This document shows positions 28,695 to 36,136 of a DNA stretch of 64,000 bases, one piece after another. Source of the stretch: Solilutibacter pythonis (GTDB taxonomy: Bacteria; Pseudomonadota; Gammaproteobacteria; Xanthomonadales; Xanthomonadaceae); contig NZ_RFLY01000006.1 of the NCBI RefSeq assembly GCF_003697345.1, positions 1-64,000 on the forward strand. Direction: 5' to 3'. The translations under genes were made by a program, and so were the position numbers. The notes under the pieces are model-generated. The model saw only the letters and a list, made by a program, of their open reading frames with translations, was not told the DNA's origin and ran no database searches. Each line of letters starts with the position of its first letter. The first letter of the stretch is position 1.

Positions 28695-29378
28695 ATGGCC
28701 ATGCACCGCGCGCGCCAACACGCCGAGACCCGCACCCGCGAACGCCGCCGCCGGCTGGCCCACGAAGCCGCCCGGCTCATGGCCGAAAGCGGCATCCGCG
28801 ACTTCCGCCAGGCCAAACGCAAGGCCGCCCTGCGGCTGGGCATCCTCGAAGACGCTTCGCTGCCGCGCAACCGCGAGATCGAGGAAGCGCTGCGCGAATA
28901 CCGCCGCCTGTTCGGCGATGCCGCCACTCAGGCCGATCGCCTGCGACAACGACGCCTGGCCGCCCTGCGCGCGATGGCGTTCTTCGCCCGGTTCCACCCG
29001 CGCTTGGTCGGCGCCGCGCTCGATGGCGGCGGCGACGCCCATTCGCCTGTCTCGCTGCATCTGCACGCCGACGATCCGCAGCAGGTCGCCGCCCTCCTGC
29101 TGGAATCCGGCATCCCGGCGGAATCGCGGATGCGCCGTATCCGGCTCGACCGCGATAGAAGCCTCGATGTCGACGTCTGGCTGTTCTCCGCCGACGAGGA
29201 GAGCTTCGACCTCAGCGTGCTGCCGATGCGCGCACTGCGCCAGGCGCCGCTCTCGGCAGTGGACGAGAAACCGATGGCGCGCGCCTCCAATACGCAGTTG
29301 CGGAGGCTGCTGGCCGAAAACGAGTGCCGCGAATACGAAAACGCCCTGCCACCGATCCCGCCGCCACCCCGGCGCTGA
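28695..29378 (+). CDS. Conserved protein of unknown function, nucleotidyltransferase-like region
   Basis: A 227-residue, Arg-rich protein. The N-terminal half is helical and strongly basic; the middle (RLVGAALDGGGDAHSPVSLHLHADD, then an alternating RIRLDRDRSLDVDVWLFSADE segment ending FDLSVLP) resembles a nucleotidyltransferase-like alpha/beta fold, but catalytic residues cannot be assigned confidently. A GGGGGA lies just upstream; ATG 28701 is an alternative start. The last codons (PPPPRR-stop) coincide with the first, degenerate unit of a tandem repeat that continues past the stop. Monocistronic, convergent with citrate synthase. Confidence 0.65.
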   Translation: MAMHRARQHAETRTRERRRRLAHEAARLMAESGIRDFRQAKRKAALRLGILEDASLPRNREIEEALREYRRLFGDAATQADRLRQRRLAALRAMAFFARFHPRLVGAALDGGGDAHSPVSLHLHADDPQQVAALLLESGIPAESRMRRIRLDRDRSLDVDVWLFSADEESFDLSVLPMRALRQAPLSAVDEKPMARASNTQLRRLLAENECREYENALPPIPPPPRR

Positions 29379-29379
29379 A

Positions 29380-29531
29380 CCGCATCCGCCCCGGCACTGA
29401 ACCGCATCCACCCCGACGCTGAGCCGCATCCACCCGACGCTGAGCCGCATCCACCCGGCGCTGAACCGCATCCGCCCCGACGCTGAGCCGCATCCACCCC
29501 GACGCTGAGCCGCATCCACCCCGGCGCTGAG
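29380..29531. repeat. Minisatellite: seven 21-22-bp tandem units
   Basis: Units start at 29380, 29402, 29424, 29445, 29466, 29488 and 29510. Consensus is CCGCATCCACCCCGACGCTGAG, with substitutions at a few fixed positions and one missing C in units 3 and 4. A diverged unit forms the 3' end of the upstream coding region (about 29358-29379) and another partial one follows 29532. The array lies between the unknown gene and the citrate synthase terminator. Confidence 0.93.
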
Positions 29532-29545
29532 CCACACCCGCCCCG

Positions 29546-29580
29546 CAAAAACGAAACGCCCCGCATCGCTGCGGGGCGTT
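29546..29580 (-). terminator. Rho-independent terminator of the citrate synthase gene
   Basis: AACGCCCCGCA (29555-29565) pairs with TGCGGGGCGTT (29570-29580) around a four-base loop; on the - strand it is followed by TTCGTTTTT. It sits about 20 bases after the gltA stop codon. Confidence 0.88.
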
Positions 29581-29602
29581 CGATGTCGCAGGGGCGCCGG
29601 AA

Positions 29603-30892
29603 TCAGCGCTTGTCCATCGCCACGTAATCGCGGCCGGCGCTGCCGGTATAGACCTGACGCGGGCGACCGATCTTGTTTTCCGGGTCGTTCTGCTGCTCCA
29701 GCCAGTGGCTGATCCAGCCTGCGGTGCGGGCCATGGCGAACATCACGGTGAACATCTCGGTCGGGATCTTCAGCGCCTTGTAGATGATGCCGCTGTAGAA
29801 ATCGACGTTCGGATAGAGCTTGCGCTGGACGAAGTAATCGTCCTTCAGCGCGGCTTCCTCCAGCTTCATCGCCACGTCCAGCAGCGGGTCGTCGATGCCG
29901 AGATCGTTCAGCACCTTGTAGGTCATCTCGCGAATGATCTTCGCGCGCGGGTCGAAGTTCTTGTAGACGCGGTGGCCAAAGCCCATCAGGCGGAAGCCGG
30001 ACGTCTTGTCCTTGGCCTTGTCGACCGCCGACTGCACGTTGGCCGGGCTGCCGATTTCCTCCAGCATCTTCAACACCGCCTCGTTGGCGCCGCCGTGCGC
30101 CGGGCCCCACAGCGCGGCCACGCTGGCGGCGGTGCAGGCATACGGGTTGGCGCCGGTGGAACCGACCAAGCGCATGGTCGAAGTGGAGGCGTTCTGCTCG
30201 TGATCGGCGTGCAGGATGAACAGCAGGTCTAGCGCCTTGGCCGCCACCGGCGAAATCCGAAGTGGCTCGCTCGGCACCTCGAACATCATGTGCAGGAAGC
30301 GGTTGACGTATTCCAGGTCGTTGCGCGGATAGGCGCTTGGCCAGCCGATGCGGTGGCGATAGCACAGCGCGGCGATGGTCGGTACCTTGGCGAGCAGGCG
30401 GATCGCGGCTAGCCGGCGCTGTTCCGGGTCTTCGTAGTCGTGATCGTTGTGGTAGAAGCTGGCCATCGAACCCAGCATGCCCATCAGCATCGCCATCGGA
30501 TGGGCGTCGTAACGGAAGCCTTCCACGAACTGCTTGAACTTCTCGTTCAGCATGGTGTGCTCAGTGACTTCACGCTCGAAACGGGCGAATTCATCCTGCT
30601 TCGGCAAGTCGCCGTTCATCAGCAGGTAGGCCACTTCCAGGAAGCTGGATTTTTCGGCCAGTTGTTCGATCGGGTAGCCGCGGTACATCAGCACGCCCTG
30701 GTCGCCGTCGATGTAGGTGATCGCCGACTTGCAACTGGCGGTGGCGGTGAAGCCGTTATCGTAGGTGAAGCAGCCGGTCGTCGATGGCAGCTTGGCGATG
30801 TCGATGCACGGCTGGCCGAGCGTCGGCTCAAGCACCGGCATGGTGAGGCGCTTGTCGCCGGCGCTCAGGCCGGCTTCTTTGAGATTGGACAT
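29603..30892 (-). CDS. gltA: Citrate synthase
   Basis: A 429-residue type II (hexameric-class) citrate synthase that condenses oxaloacetate and acetyl-CoA. Motifs: [15 protein letters not shown] near the N-terminus, catalytic His in [18 protein letters not shown], the His of [15 protein letters not shown], and catalytic Asp in [13 protein letters not shown]. Length is typical. Start [15 protein letters not shown] at 30892 has GAGGAA upstream. Single gene with its own promoter and terminator. The upstream region shared with the divergent hydrolase contains an extended -10 and a 15-bp palindrome. Confidence 0.97.
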   Translation of the reverse strand: MSNLKEAGLSAGDKRLTMPVLEPTLGQPCIDIAKLPSTTGCFTYDNGFTATASCKSAITYIDGDQGVLMYRGYPIEQLAEKSSFLEVAYLLMNGDLPKQDEFARFEREVTEHTMLNEKFKQFVEGFRYDAHPMAMLMGMLGSMASFYHNDHDYEDPEQRRLAAIRLLAKVPTIAALCYRHRIGWPSAYPRNDLEYVNRFLHMMFEVPSEPLRISPVAAKALDLLFILHADHEQNASTSTMRLVGSTGANPYACTAASVAALWGPAHGGANEAVLKMLEEIGSPANVQSAVDKAKDKTSGFRLMGFGHRVYKNFDPRAKIIREMTYKVLNDLGIDDPLLDVAMKLEEAALKDDYFVQRKLYPNVDFYSGIIYKALKIPTEMFTVMFAMARTAGWISHWLEQQNDPENKIGRPRQVYTGSAGRDYVAMDKR

Positions 30893-30963
30893 GGGGAAAT
30901 TCCTCGTTTGGCGGCCAACGACGCAGCGAAGGGGCGCTCAGGCCGAACGTGACGCAACGCAGC

Positions 30964-30991
30964 ATTATCGCATACTGCGGAACAGTTCCGC
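30964..30991 (-). promoter_or_regulatory. Extended -10 promoter of gltA with adjacent palindromic operator candidate
   Basis: On the - strand TGCGATAAT (-10 GATAAT, 30969-30964, preceded by TGC) resembles an extended -10. Immediately upstream, GCGGAAC-A-GTTCCGC (30977-30991) is a perfect 7-base-arm palindrome lying between -10 and -35, where a repressor or activator could act. No good -35 is visible. Confidence 0.5.
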
Positions 30992-31025
30992 GAGCCAAGC
31001 CGATATCCGGTCAAGCGCTCTGACA

Positions 31026-31053
31026 TTGCCTCAGGCTTGGAAAGTGAAATACT
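31026..31053 (+). promoter_or_regulatory. Possible promoter of the alpha/beta hydrolase gene
   Basis: TTGCCT (31026-31031) and AATACT (31048-31053) with a 16-base spacer precede the hydrolase start codon by about 35 bases. Confidence 0.4.
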
Positions 31054-31087
31054 CCCCATCAGCATGCCAGCAGGAAAGTTTCCGCAA

Positions 31088-31933
31088 ATGAAACTGAGTT
31101 ACCGCTTGAGCGGCGAGCCCCATGTCCTTGAATACCAAGTGTATGGCAAGCCGGGCGCACCCGGCGTCGTTTATCACCACGGCACTATCGGCAGTGCGCG
31201 GCTGCCCGACAACTGGGCGCACGACGCGGAGGAAAGCGGCGTGCAGTTCATCGTACCGGCGCGCCCCGGTTACGGCGCGTCAACGCCGGTCGCGGAAAAA
31301 AACTTGATGTTCTGGCCCCAGGTGATGGAAGCCCTGCTCACCGATGTCTTCGCCACACGTGGTATCCACCGCGTGGCAGCGCTTGGGATTTCCGGGGGCG
31401 CTCCTTATGCTTGCGTGCTGGCTGCCGCCGATGCCCGCATCGGCCGCCTGTGGCTGTTGAGCGCGGTGCCGGCCATCACCGATACGGACGTCGCCAGCGC
31501 CTTGAGCACGCGTGAAAGCGCGCTATGGCAGCATTATGCCCACACACCGACCACGGCATTGATCGAGGAGTTGTGCCAATTCCTGCACGCTTTCGATACG
31601 GATTCCATCGAAGGCATAGAGCCTGCCGAACGCGAATGGCTCGGCCATGCGCTAGTGGAGACCCTGGCGCATGACGGTCTTGGCGGGATCAACGATATGC
31701 AACGAATCGCCAACGATTGGGGCTTCGACCCTTTTCATCACGGTTTCAGTACCGATGCCTGGCATGCGGTGAATGATGAGAGCGTGAGCTTCGCCTCGGC
31801 CGAGGCGTTCTACCGAAAATTGCATGACGTCCGCCTGCATCGGGTCGAACACGGTGGCCACTTCATTACCGCAGAAACCCGTGCGGCGTTGTTTCGTCAA
31901 ATCCAACTCTGGGCGCTCGAGGATGAGGACTGA
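31088..31933 (+). CDS. Alpha/beta hydrolase
   Basis: A 281-residue hydrolase-fold protein. VVYHHGTIGS is the oxyanion-hole HG region, GISGGAPYA provides the nucleophile elbow GxSxG (Ser at about residue 110), and the C-terminal VEHGGHF supplies the catalytic His. No signal peptide. It might be an esterase, lactonase or dehalogenase-like enzyme; substrate specificity cannot be read. ATG 31088 is chosen, with AGGAAAG upstream, although in-frame starts exist at 31037 and 31064. It is divergent from gltA and its base composition is a little less GC-rich than its neighbours. Confidence 0.8.
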   Translation: MKLSYRLSGEPHVLEYQVYGKPGAPGVVYHHGTIGSARLPDNWAHDAEESGVQFIVPARPGYGASTPVAEKNLMFWPQVMEALLTDVFATRGIHRVAALGISGGAPYACVLAAADARIGRLWLLSAVPAITDTDVASALSTRESALWQHYAHTPTTALIEELCQFLHAFDTDSIEGIEPAEREWLGHALVETLAHDGLGGINDMQRIANDWGFDPFHHGFSTDAWHAVNDESVSFASAEAFYRKLHDVRLHRVEHGGHFITAETRAALFRQIQLWALEDED

Positions 31934-32031
31934 ATCAATCCATTCAACAGCAGCGAGGTAAGCCAGCAGCGCCAGCCCGGCAAGCAACTACACACCGGAC
32001 CACAGCTGTGGCCCGATGCGGGGTTTGCCGC

Positions 32032-32274
32032 TTACTTGGCGTAGCGCTTCTTGAACTTGTCGATGCGCCCGGCGGTATCGACGACGCGATTCTGGCCGGT
32101 GTAGAACGGATGCGAGGCGGAAGAGATTTCCACCTTGACCAGCGGGTACTCGTTGCCGTCATCCCACTTGACGGTGTCCTTGCTGGCAAGGGTCGAGCGG
32201 GTCAGGAACTTGAAGTCCGAGGTCACGTCGTGGAAAACGACTTCGCGGTATTCGGGATGGATGTCGGCCTTCAT
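32032..32274 (-). CDS. rpmE2: 50S ribosomal protein L31 type B
   Basis: An 80-residue L31: [38 protein letters not shown] and the C-terminal [10 protein letters not shown] are diagnostic. It lacks the CxxC zinc-binding cysteines of type A L31, so it is the zinc-independent form often used under zinc limitation. It has its own promoter-like sequence upstream; no obvious Zur box was seen. Confidence 0.96.
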   Translation of the reverse strand: MKADIHPEYREVVFHDVTSDFKFLTRSTLASKDTVKWDDGNEYPLVKVEISSASHPFYTGQNRVVDTAGRIDKFKKRYAK

Positions 32275-32306
32275 GGGGCACCGGTGTCGCTGGGAATGAG
32301 CCGGAC

Positions 32307-32336
32307 ATCATAGCCGCCCCCGTCCGGCAAATGCAA
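32307..32336 (-). promoter_or_regulatory. Likely promoter of rpmE2
   Basis: On the - strand TTGCAT (32336-32331) and TATGAT (32312-32307) with an 18-base spacer, about 33 bases before the rpmE2 start codon. Confidence 0.55.
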
Positions 32337-32362
32337 GCGACGCCTCCCGCGAAGCGCGCGCC

Positions 32363-33295
32363 TCAGCCGGCGGCCAGCGCGCGCGCCACCCGGGCATCGA
32401 AATCCGCCTGCGGGTAGCCCGACAGGATGCGCGCATTGGCGGGGCACGGCTGCCTGCCCTGCCAGTCCACCAGGGTCATGCCGCGCGCGGGGCCATCCAG
32501 CGCCACTCGCAGGTGGTGGCGCGAGGTCTCCGCCGCCCCCGGTGCCAGCGCATAGGCCATCGCCAGGGAATCGGCGCTGTGCCAGCGCTCGCCACGCCGC
32601 TGACCGGCCCAGGCGCGGGTCTGCCGCGAGATCGCGTCGTAGAAGCGCGCGCGCGGCGAGTCGGCGCGGCACCAGGCATCGACATCCGAATGCAGGAAGC
32701 CGTGCGCCAGCGTCGCTTCCCAATCGGCGAGATCGAAGCTGACGAAGGCTTCGAACACGATGTGCGCGGCCTCGGGATCGAAATGGGTGTTGAATTCGGC
32801 GAACGGGGTGATGTTGCCCCGGCCATTGACCGCGCCGCCCATCACCACCAGCCGGGCGATGCGCGATGGCAGCGACGGGTCGAGCTTGAGCGCCAGCGCC
32901 AAGTTGGTCAGCGGCCCCAGCGCGACCAGCAGCAACCGGCCGGCATGCGCATGCGAGAGGCGGACGATGGCCAGGGCGGCGTGCTCGCGCTCTGCGGCGC
33001 GCGCGGCCGGCGTGTAGCCGGCATCGCCGAAGCCGTCGGCGCCATGGACGTCGGCGGCATCGGGCGCGGGATGCAGCAGCGGCGCCGGGCAGCCGGCGAA
33101 CACCGGCACATCGTCGCGGCCGGCGACCTCGCAAAGTTTCAGCGCGTTGGCGACGGTGTGCTTCAGACCGACGTTGCCAGCGGCGATGGTCAAGCCGACC
33201 ACTTCGTGGGCAGGGTCGTCGAAGGCCATTAGGAGGGCGAGCGCGTCATCGACGCCGGGGTCGGTGTCGATGAGCAGCGGGATGCGGTCGGTCAT
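32363..33295 (-). CDS. Nucleoside hydrolase (inosine-uridine-preferring family)
   Basis: A 310-residue enzyme beginning MTDRIPLLIDTDPGVDDALALL; the DTDPGVDD cluster chelates the catalytic calcium. VVMGGAVNGRGNITPFAEFNTHFDPEAA supplies the conserved MGG and N..DPEA motifs. It cleaves the N-glycosidic bond of nucleosides for salvage. Exact base preference is unclear. Its ATG overlaps the stop of the small HhH gene (ATGA), implying co-transcription from recG/HhH. Confidence 0.92.
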   Translation of the reverse strand: MTDRIPLLIDTDPGVDDALALLMAFDDPAHEVVGLTIAAGNVGLKHTVANALKLCEVAGRDDVPVFAGCPAPLLHPAPDAADVHGADGFGDAGYTPAARAAEREHAALAIVRLSHAHAGRLLLVALGPLTNLALALKLDPSLPSRIARLVVMGGAVNGRGNITPFAEFNTHFDPEAAHIVFEAFVSFDLADWEATLAHGFLHSDVDAWCRADSPRARFYDAISRQTRAWAGQRRGERWHSADSLAMAYALAPGAAETSRHHLRVALDGPARGMTLVDWQGRQPCPANARILSGYPQADFDARVARALAAG

Positions 33296-33537
33296 GCGGC
33301 GTGGGTTTCCTTCCTGGCAAGTTCGATGGCGGCGACGATGGCGGCGCGCGCCCGCGGGCTGTTCTTCCAGCAACTCGATCCGGTCAGCGCCGCGCCGCCG
33401 GCGAGGACATCGCCCGGTTCGGCGGCGGCCAATTCCCGCAGCGAGCCAAAGCCCATCTGCTCCAACCGGGCGACGACGGTGGGACCGACGCCCATCAGCG
33501 CCAGCAGGGCTTCGCGTTGATCGGGGGGAAATGGCAT
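33292..33537 (-). CDS. Small helix-hairpin-helix protein
   Basis: An 81-residue protein. LALMGVGPTVVARLEQMGFGSLRELAAAEPGDVLAG is a helix-hairpin-helix unit with the GVGP hairpin, followed by a GSSCWKNSPRARAAI region containing the sole Cys. It resembles the short HhH proteins of the pathogenicity-locus (Cdd1) type, which have no assigned biochemistry. It lies between recG and the nucleoside hydrolase gene and overlaps the latter by ATGA. DNA binding is inferred from the fold only. Confidence 0.75.
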   Translation of the reverse strand: MPFPPDQREALLALMGVGPTVVARLEQMGFGSLRELAAAEPGDVLAGGAALTGSSCWKNSPRARAAIVAAIELARKETHAA

Positions 33538-33586
33538 CGTGACGGCACCCTGTCGGTGGGACGACCGATCATAACCACTCACGGCT

Positions 33587-35704
33587 TCACGCCGAGGCAT
33601 AACGCGCCGCGCCACCGATCCAGCGGGCCACGATGCGCTCGGCGACGCCTGGCGATTCCGCCAGCAGCGATTCCGCCAGGCACTGCACGCGCGGCAACAG
33701 GTCGGCGTCGCGCGCGAGATCGGCGATACGGAATTCGGCCAGGCCGGTCTGGCGGGTGCCGAGCAGTTCGCCGGGGCCGCGCAGTTCGAGATCCTTCTCG
33801 GCGATGACGAAGCCATCATTGGTCTGGCGCAGCGTGTCCAGCCGCTGCCGGGCGAGTTGGCCGAGCGGCGGCTGGTACAGCAGCACACAGCTCGACTGCA
33901 CGCTGCCGCGCCCCACCCGCCCGCGCAGCTGGTGCAGTTGGGCGAGGCCGAGGCGCTCGGCGTTCTCGATGATCATCAACGAGGCGTTGGGCACGTCCAC
34001 GCCGACCTCGATCACCGTGGTCGCCACCAGCAGGTCGGTTTCGCCGGCCTTGAACGCGGCCATCGCCGCCTGTTTCTCCTTCGGCTTCATGCGGCCATGC
34101 ACCAGCCCGATGCGGATGTCCGGCAACGCCGCGCGCAAATCCTCGAAGGCGGTCCGCGCCGCCTGGGCTTCGATCCGCTGCGCGCCGTCCTGCCGCTCCT
34201 CGATCAGCGTGCAGACCCAATACGCCTGTCGGCCTTCGGCGATCGCCGCGCGAATACGCGCGATCAGTTCGGGCCGGCGCTCGGCGGAAATCGCCACGGT
34301 CTGCACCGGCGTGCGTCCGGGCGGCAGTTCGTCGATCACCGAGACATCCAGGTCGGCGTAGGCGGCCATCGCCAGGGTGCGCGGGATCGGGGTCGCGGTC
34401 ATCACCAACTGATGCGGCACGCGGCCGCCTCCCCCGCCTTTTTCCTTCAGCGCCAGGCGCTGCTGCACGCCGAAGCGGTGCTGTTCATCGATGATGGCCA
34501 GTGCCAGATCGGCAAATTCGACGCCTTCCTGCATCAGCGCATGGGTGCCGATGACCAGCCGCGCCTGGCCACCCGCCACCTCGGCCAGCACCGCCACGCG
34601 CGCCTTGCCGGTGACCTTGCCGGCCAGCCAGGCGATGCGCACGCCGAGCGGCGCCAGCCAGCCACGCAGATTGGCGAAATGCTGCTCGGCCAGCAGTTCG
34701 GTCGGCGCCATCAACGCGGCCTGATGGCCGGCATCGAGCGCGCGCATGGCGGCAAGCGCCGCGACCACGGTCTTGCCCGAGCCGACATCGCCCTGCACCA
34801 GCCGCAGCATCGGTTTCGCCCGGGCCAGATCGCGCTCCACTTCGGCGAATACGCGCGCCTGCGCGGCGGTCAACCGGAATGGCAGGGCCGCGAGCAACTT
34901 CGCCGCGCCTTCGCCGCGCGCGGGCAATGGCGACGCCGCATGCGCCTGCAAGGCGATACGCTGTCGCCGCAGCGACAGGTGATGGGCCAGCATTTCCTCC
35001 AGCGCCAGCCGCCGCTGCGCGGGGTGACGCCCCGATTGCAACAGACCGAGATCGACCTCGACCGGCGGCCGGTGCAGCAGGCGCACGGCCTCGCCCAGCG
35101 GGGGCAGTTTCAATGCTTCGAGCCAGTGGGCGGGCAGCAGTTCCAGCGCATCCTCGTCCGGCAACGCGGCCAACGCGCGTTCGATCATCCTCGCCAAGGT
35201 CTGTGGGCCGATCCCCTCGATCGTCGGATACACCGGCGTCAGCGCCTCGCCCAGCGGCGCCTCGCCATCGCCCAGCAGACGATAACTGGGATGGACCATC
35301 TCCAGGCCGAGTTGGCCGGGACGCGGCGTGCCATAGACGCGGATGCGCGCGCCGGCGCGGAACGCATTGGCCTGCTGGCCGCGAAAATGGAAGAAGCGCA
35401 AAGTCAGCGCGCCATGCGAATCGTCACCGATCGCCACCCTCAGCATCGGCCGGAAGCGGAACGCGGTTTCAGTGGCGAGGATGCGCCCCTCCACCTGCGC
35501 GGCCACGCCCGGCGCCAGCGCGGCGATGGGCGTCAGGCGGGTGCGGTCCTCGTACTCGCGCGGCAGCCACAGCCACAGGTCGGCCAGCCGCGCCAACCCG
35601 CGCGCGGCGAGTTTCTCCGCCGTCTGCGGGCCGACGCCCGGCAGCGCCGCCAGCGGCGTGTCGCCACCGGCGATCGCCGGCACCGGACGGGCCTTGCGCG
35701 CCAT
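33587..35704 (-). CDS. recG: ATP-dependent DNA helicase RecG
   Basis: A 705-residue superfamily 2 helicase. The N-terminal wedge/OB domain (LPGVGPQTAEKLAARGL and RILATETAFRFRPM) is followed by helicase motifs: Walker A VQGDVGSGKTVVA, Walker B AIIDEQHRFGV (the DEQH box typical of RecG), motif III MTATPIPRTLAM and the C-terminal motifs QLRGRVGRG. It reverses stalled forks and processes branched DNA. Its start is two bases from the ridA stop. Confidence 0.97.
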   Translation of the reverse strand: MARKARPVPAIAGGDTPLAALPGVGPQTAEKLAARGLARLADLWLWLPREYEDRTRLTPIAALAPGVAAQVEGRILATETAFRFRPMLRVAIGDDSHGALTLRFFHFRGQQANAFRAGARIRVYGTPRPGQLGLEMVHPSYRLLGDGEAPLGEALTPVYPTIEGIGPQTLARMIERALAALPDEDALELLPAHWLEALKLPPLGEAVRLLHRPPVEVDLGLLQSGRHPAQRRLALEEMLAHHLSLRRQRIALQAHAASPLPARGEGAAKLLAALPFRLTAAQARVFAEVERDLARAKPMLRLVQGDVGSGKTVVAALAAMRALDAGHQAALMAPTELLAEQHFANLRGWLAPLGVRIAWLAGKVTGKARVAVLAEVAGGQARLVIGTHALMQEGVEFADLALAIIDEQHRFGVQQRLALKEKGGGGGRVPHQLVMTATPIPRTLAMAAYADLDVSVIDELPPGRTPVQTVAISAERRPELIARIRAAIAEGRQAYWVCTLIEERQDGAQRIEAQAARTAFEDLRAALPDIRIGLVHGRMKPKEKQAAMAAFKAGETDLLVATTVIEVGVDVPNASLMIIENAERLGLAQLHQLRGRVGRGSVQSSCVLLYQPPLGQLARQRLDTLRQTNDGFVIAEKDLELRGPGELLGTRQTGLAEFRIADLARDADLLPRVQCLAESLLAESPGVAERIVARWIGGAARYASA

Positions 35705-35706
35705 GC

Positions 35707-36090
35707 TTACGGGGTGACGAGGATCGCGTCCACTTCGAACATCACGCCCTTCGGCAGGGCCGACACTTCGATAGTCGAACGCGTGGGATACGGCGCGCTG
35801 AAGTATTCGCCCATCACCGCGTTGACCGCGGCGAACTGCGAAAGGTCGGTGAGGTACAGGCCGAGGCGCTGGATATCGTCGAAGCCGCCGCCAGCCGCTT
35901 CGCAGACCGCCTTGAGGTTGTCGAAAGCCCGGCGCGCCTGCGCCTCGATGCCGCCCGCCACCACTTCGCCAGTGGCCGGATCGAGCGGAATCTGGCCGGA
36001 CAGGAACACCAGTTGGCCGGACTTCACCGCCTGCGAATACGGGCCAATGGCGGCGGGCGCGAGGTCGGTGTGGATCGGGCTGCGGGGCAT
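35707..36090 (-). CDS. ridA: Reactive intermediate/imine deaminase RidA
   Basis: A 127-residue RidA/YjgF protein. IGPYSQAVKSGQLVFLSGQIPLDPATGEVV and the conserved Arg in YPTRSTIEVSALPKGVMFEVDAILV are diagnostic. It hydrolyses enamine/imine intermediates from PLP enzymes such as threonine dehydratase. The start at 36090 has GGAG upstream. It lies between spoT and recG, the common order in this group. Confidence 0.95.
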   Translation of the reverse strand: MPRSPIHTDLAPAAIGPYSQAVKSGQLVFLSGQIPLDPATGEVVAGGIEAQARRAFDNLKAVCEAAGGGFDDIQRLGLYLTDLSQFAAVNAVMGEYFSAPYPTRSTIEVSALPKGVMFEVDAILVTP

Positions 36091-36136
36091 GGCGGTCTCC
36101 TCGATGGAAAAGGCCATTGTAGGGGCGCGCCCTGGC

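Noticed and set aside
29358-29545. CRISPR array
   Set aside because: The 21-22-bp units are head-to-tail with no spacers and no cas genes nearby.
29212-29566. Open frames on the - strand reading through the minisatellite (repeated GCGS/QRRG-type peptides)
   Set aside because: These are translations of the tandem repeat itself and lack a start with a ribosome binding site.
32000-32011. 12-bp palindrome CCACAGCTGTGG downstream of rpmE2
   Set aside because: It is short, lies in a 3' gap and has no T-tract; likely chance.
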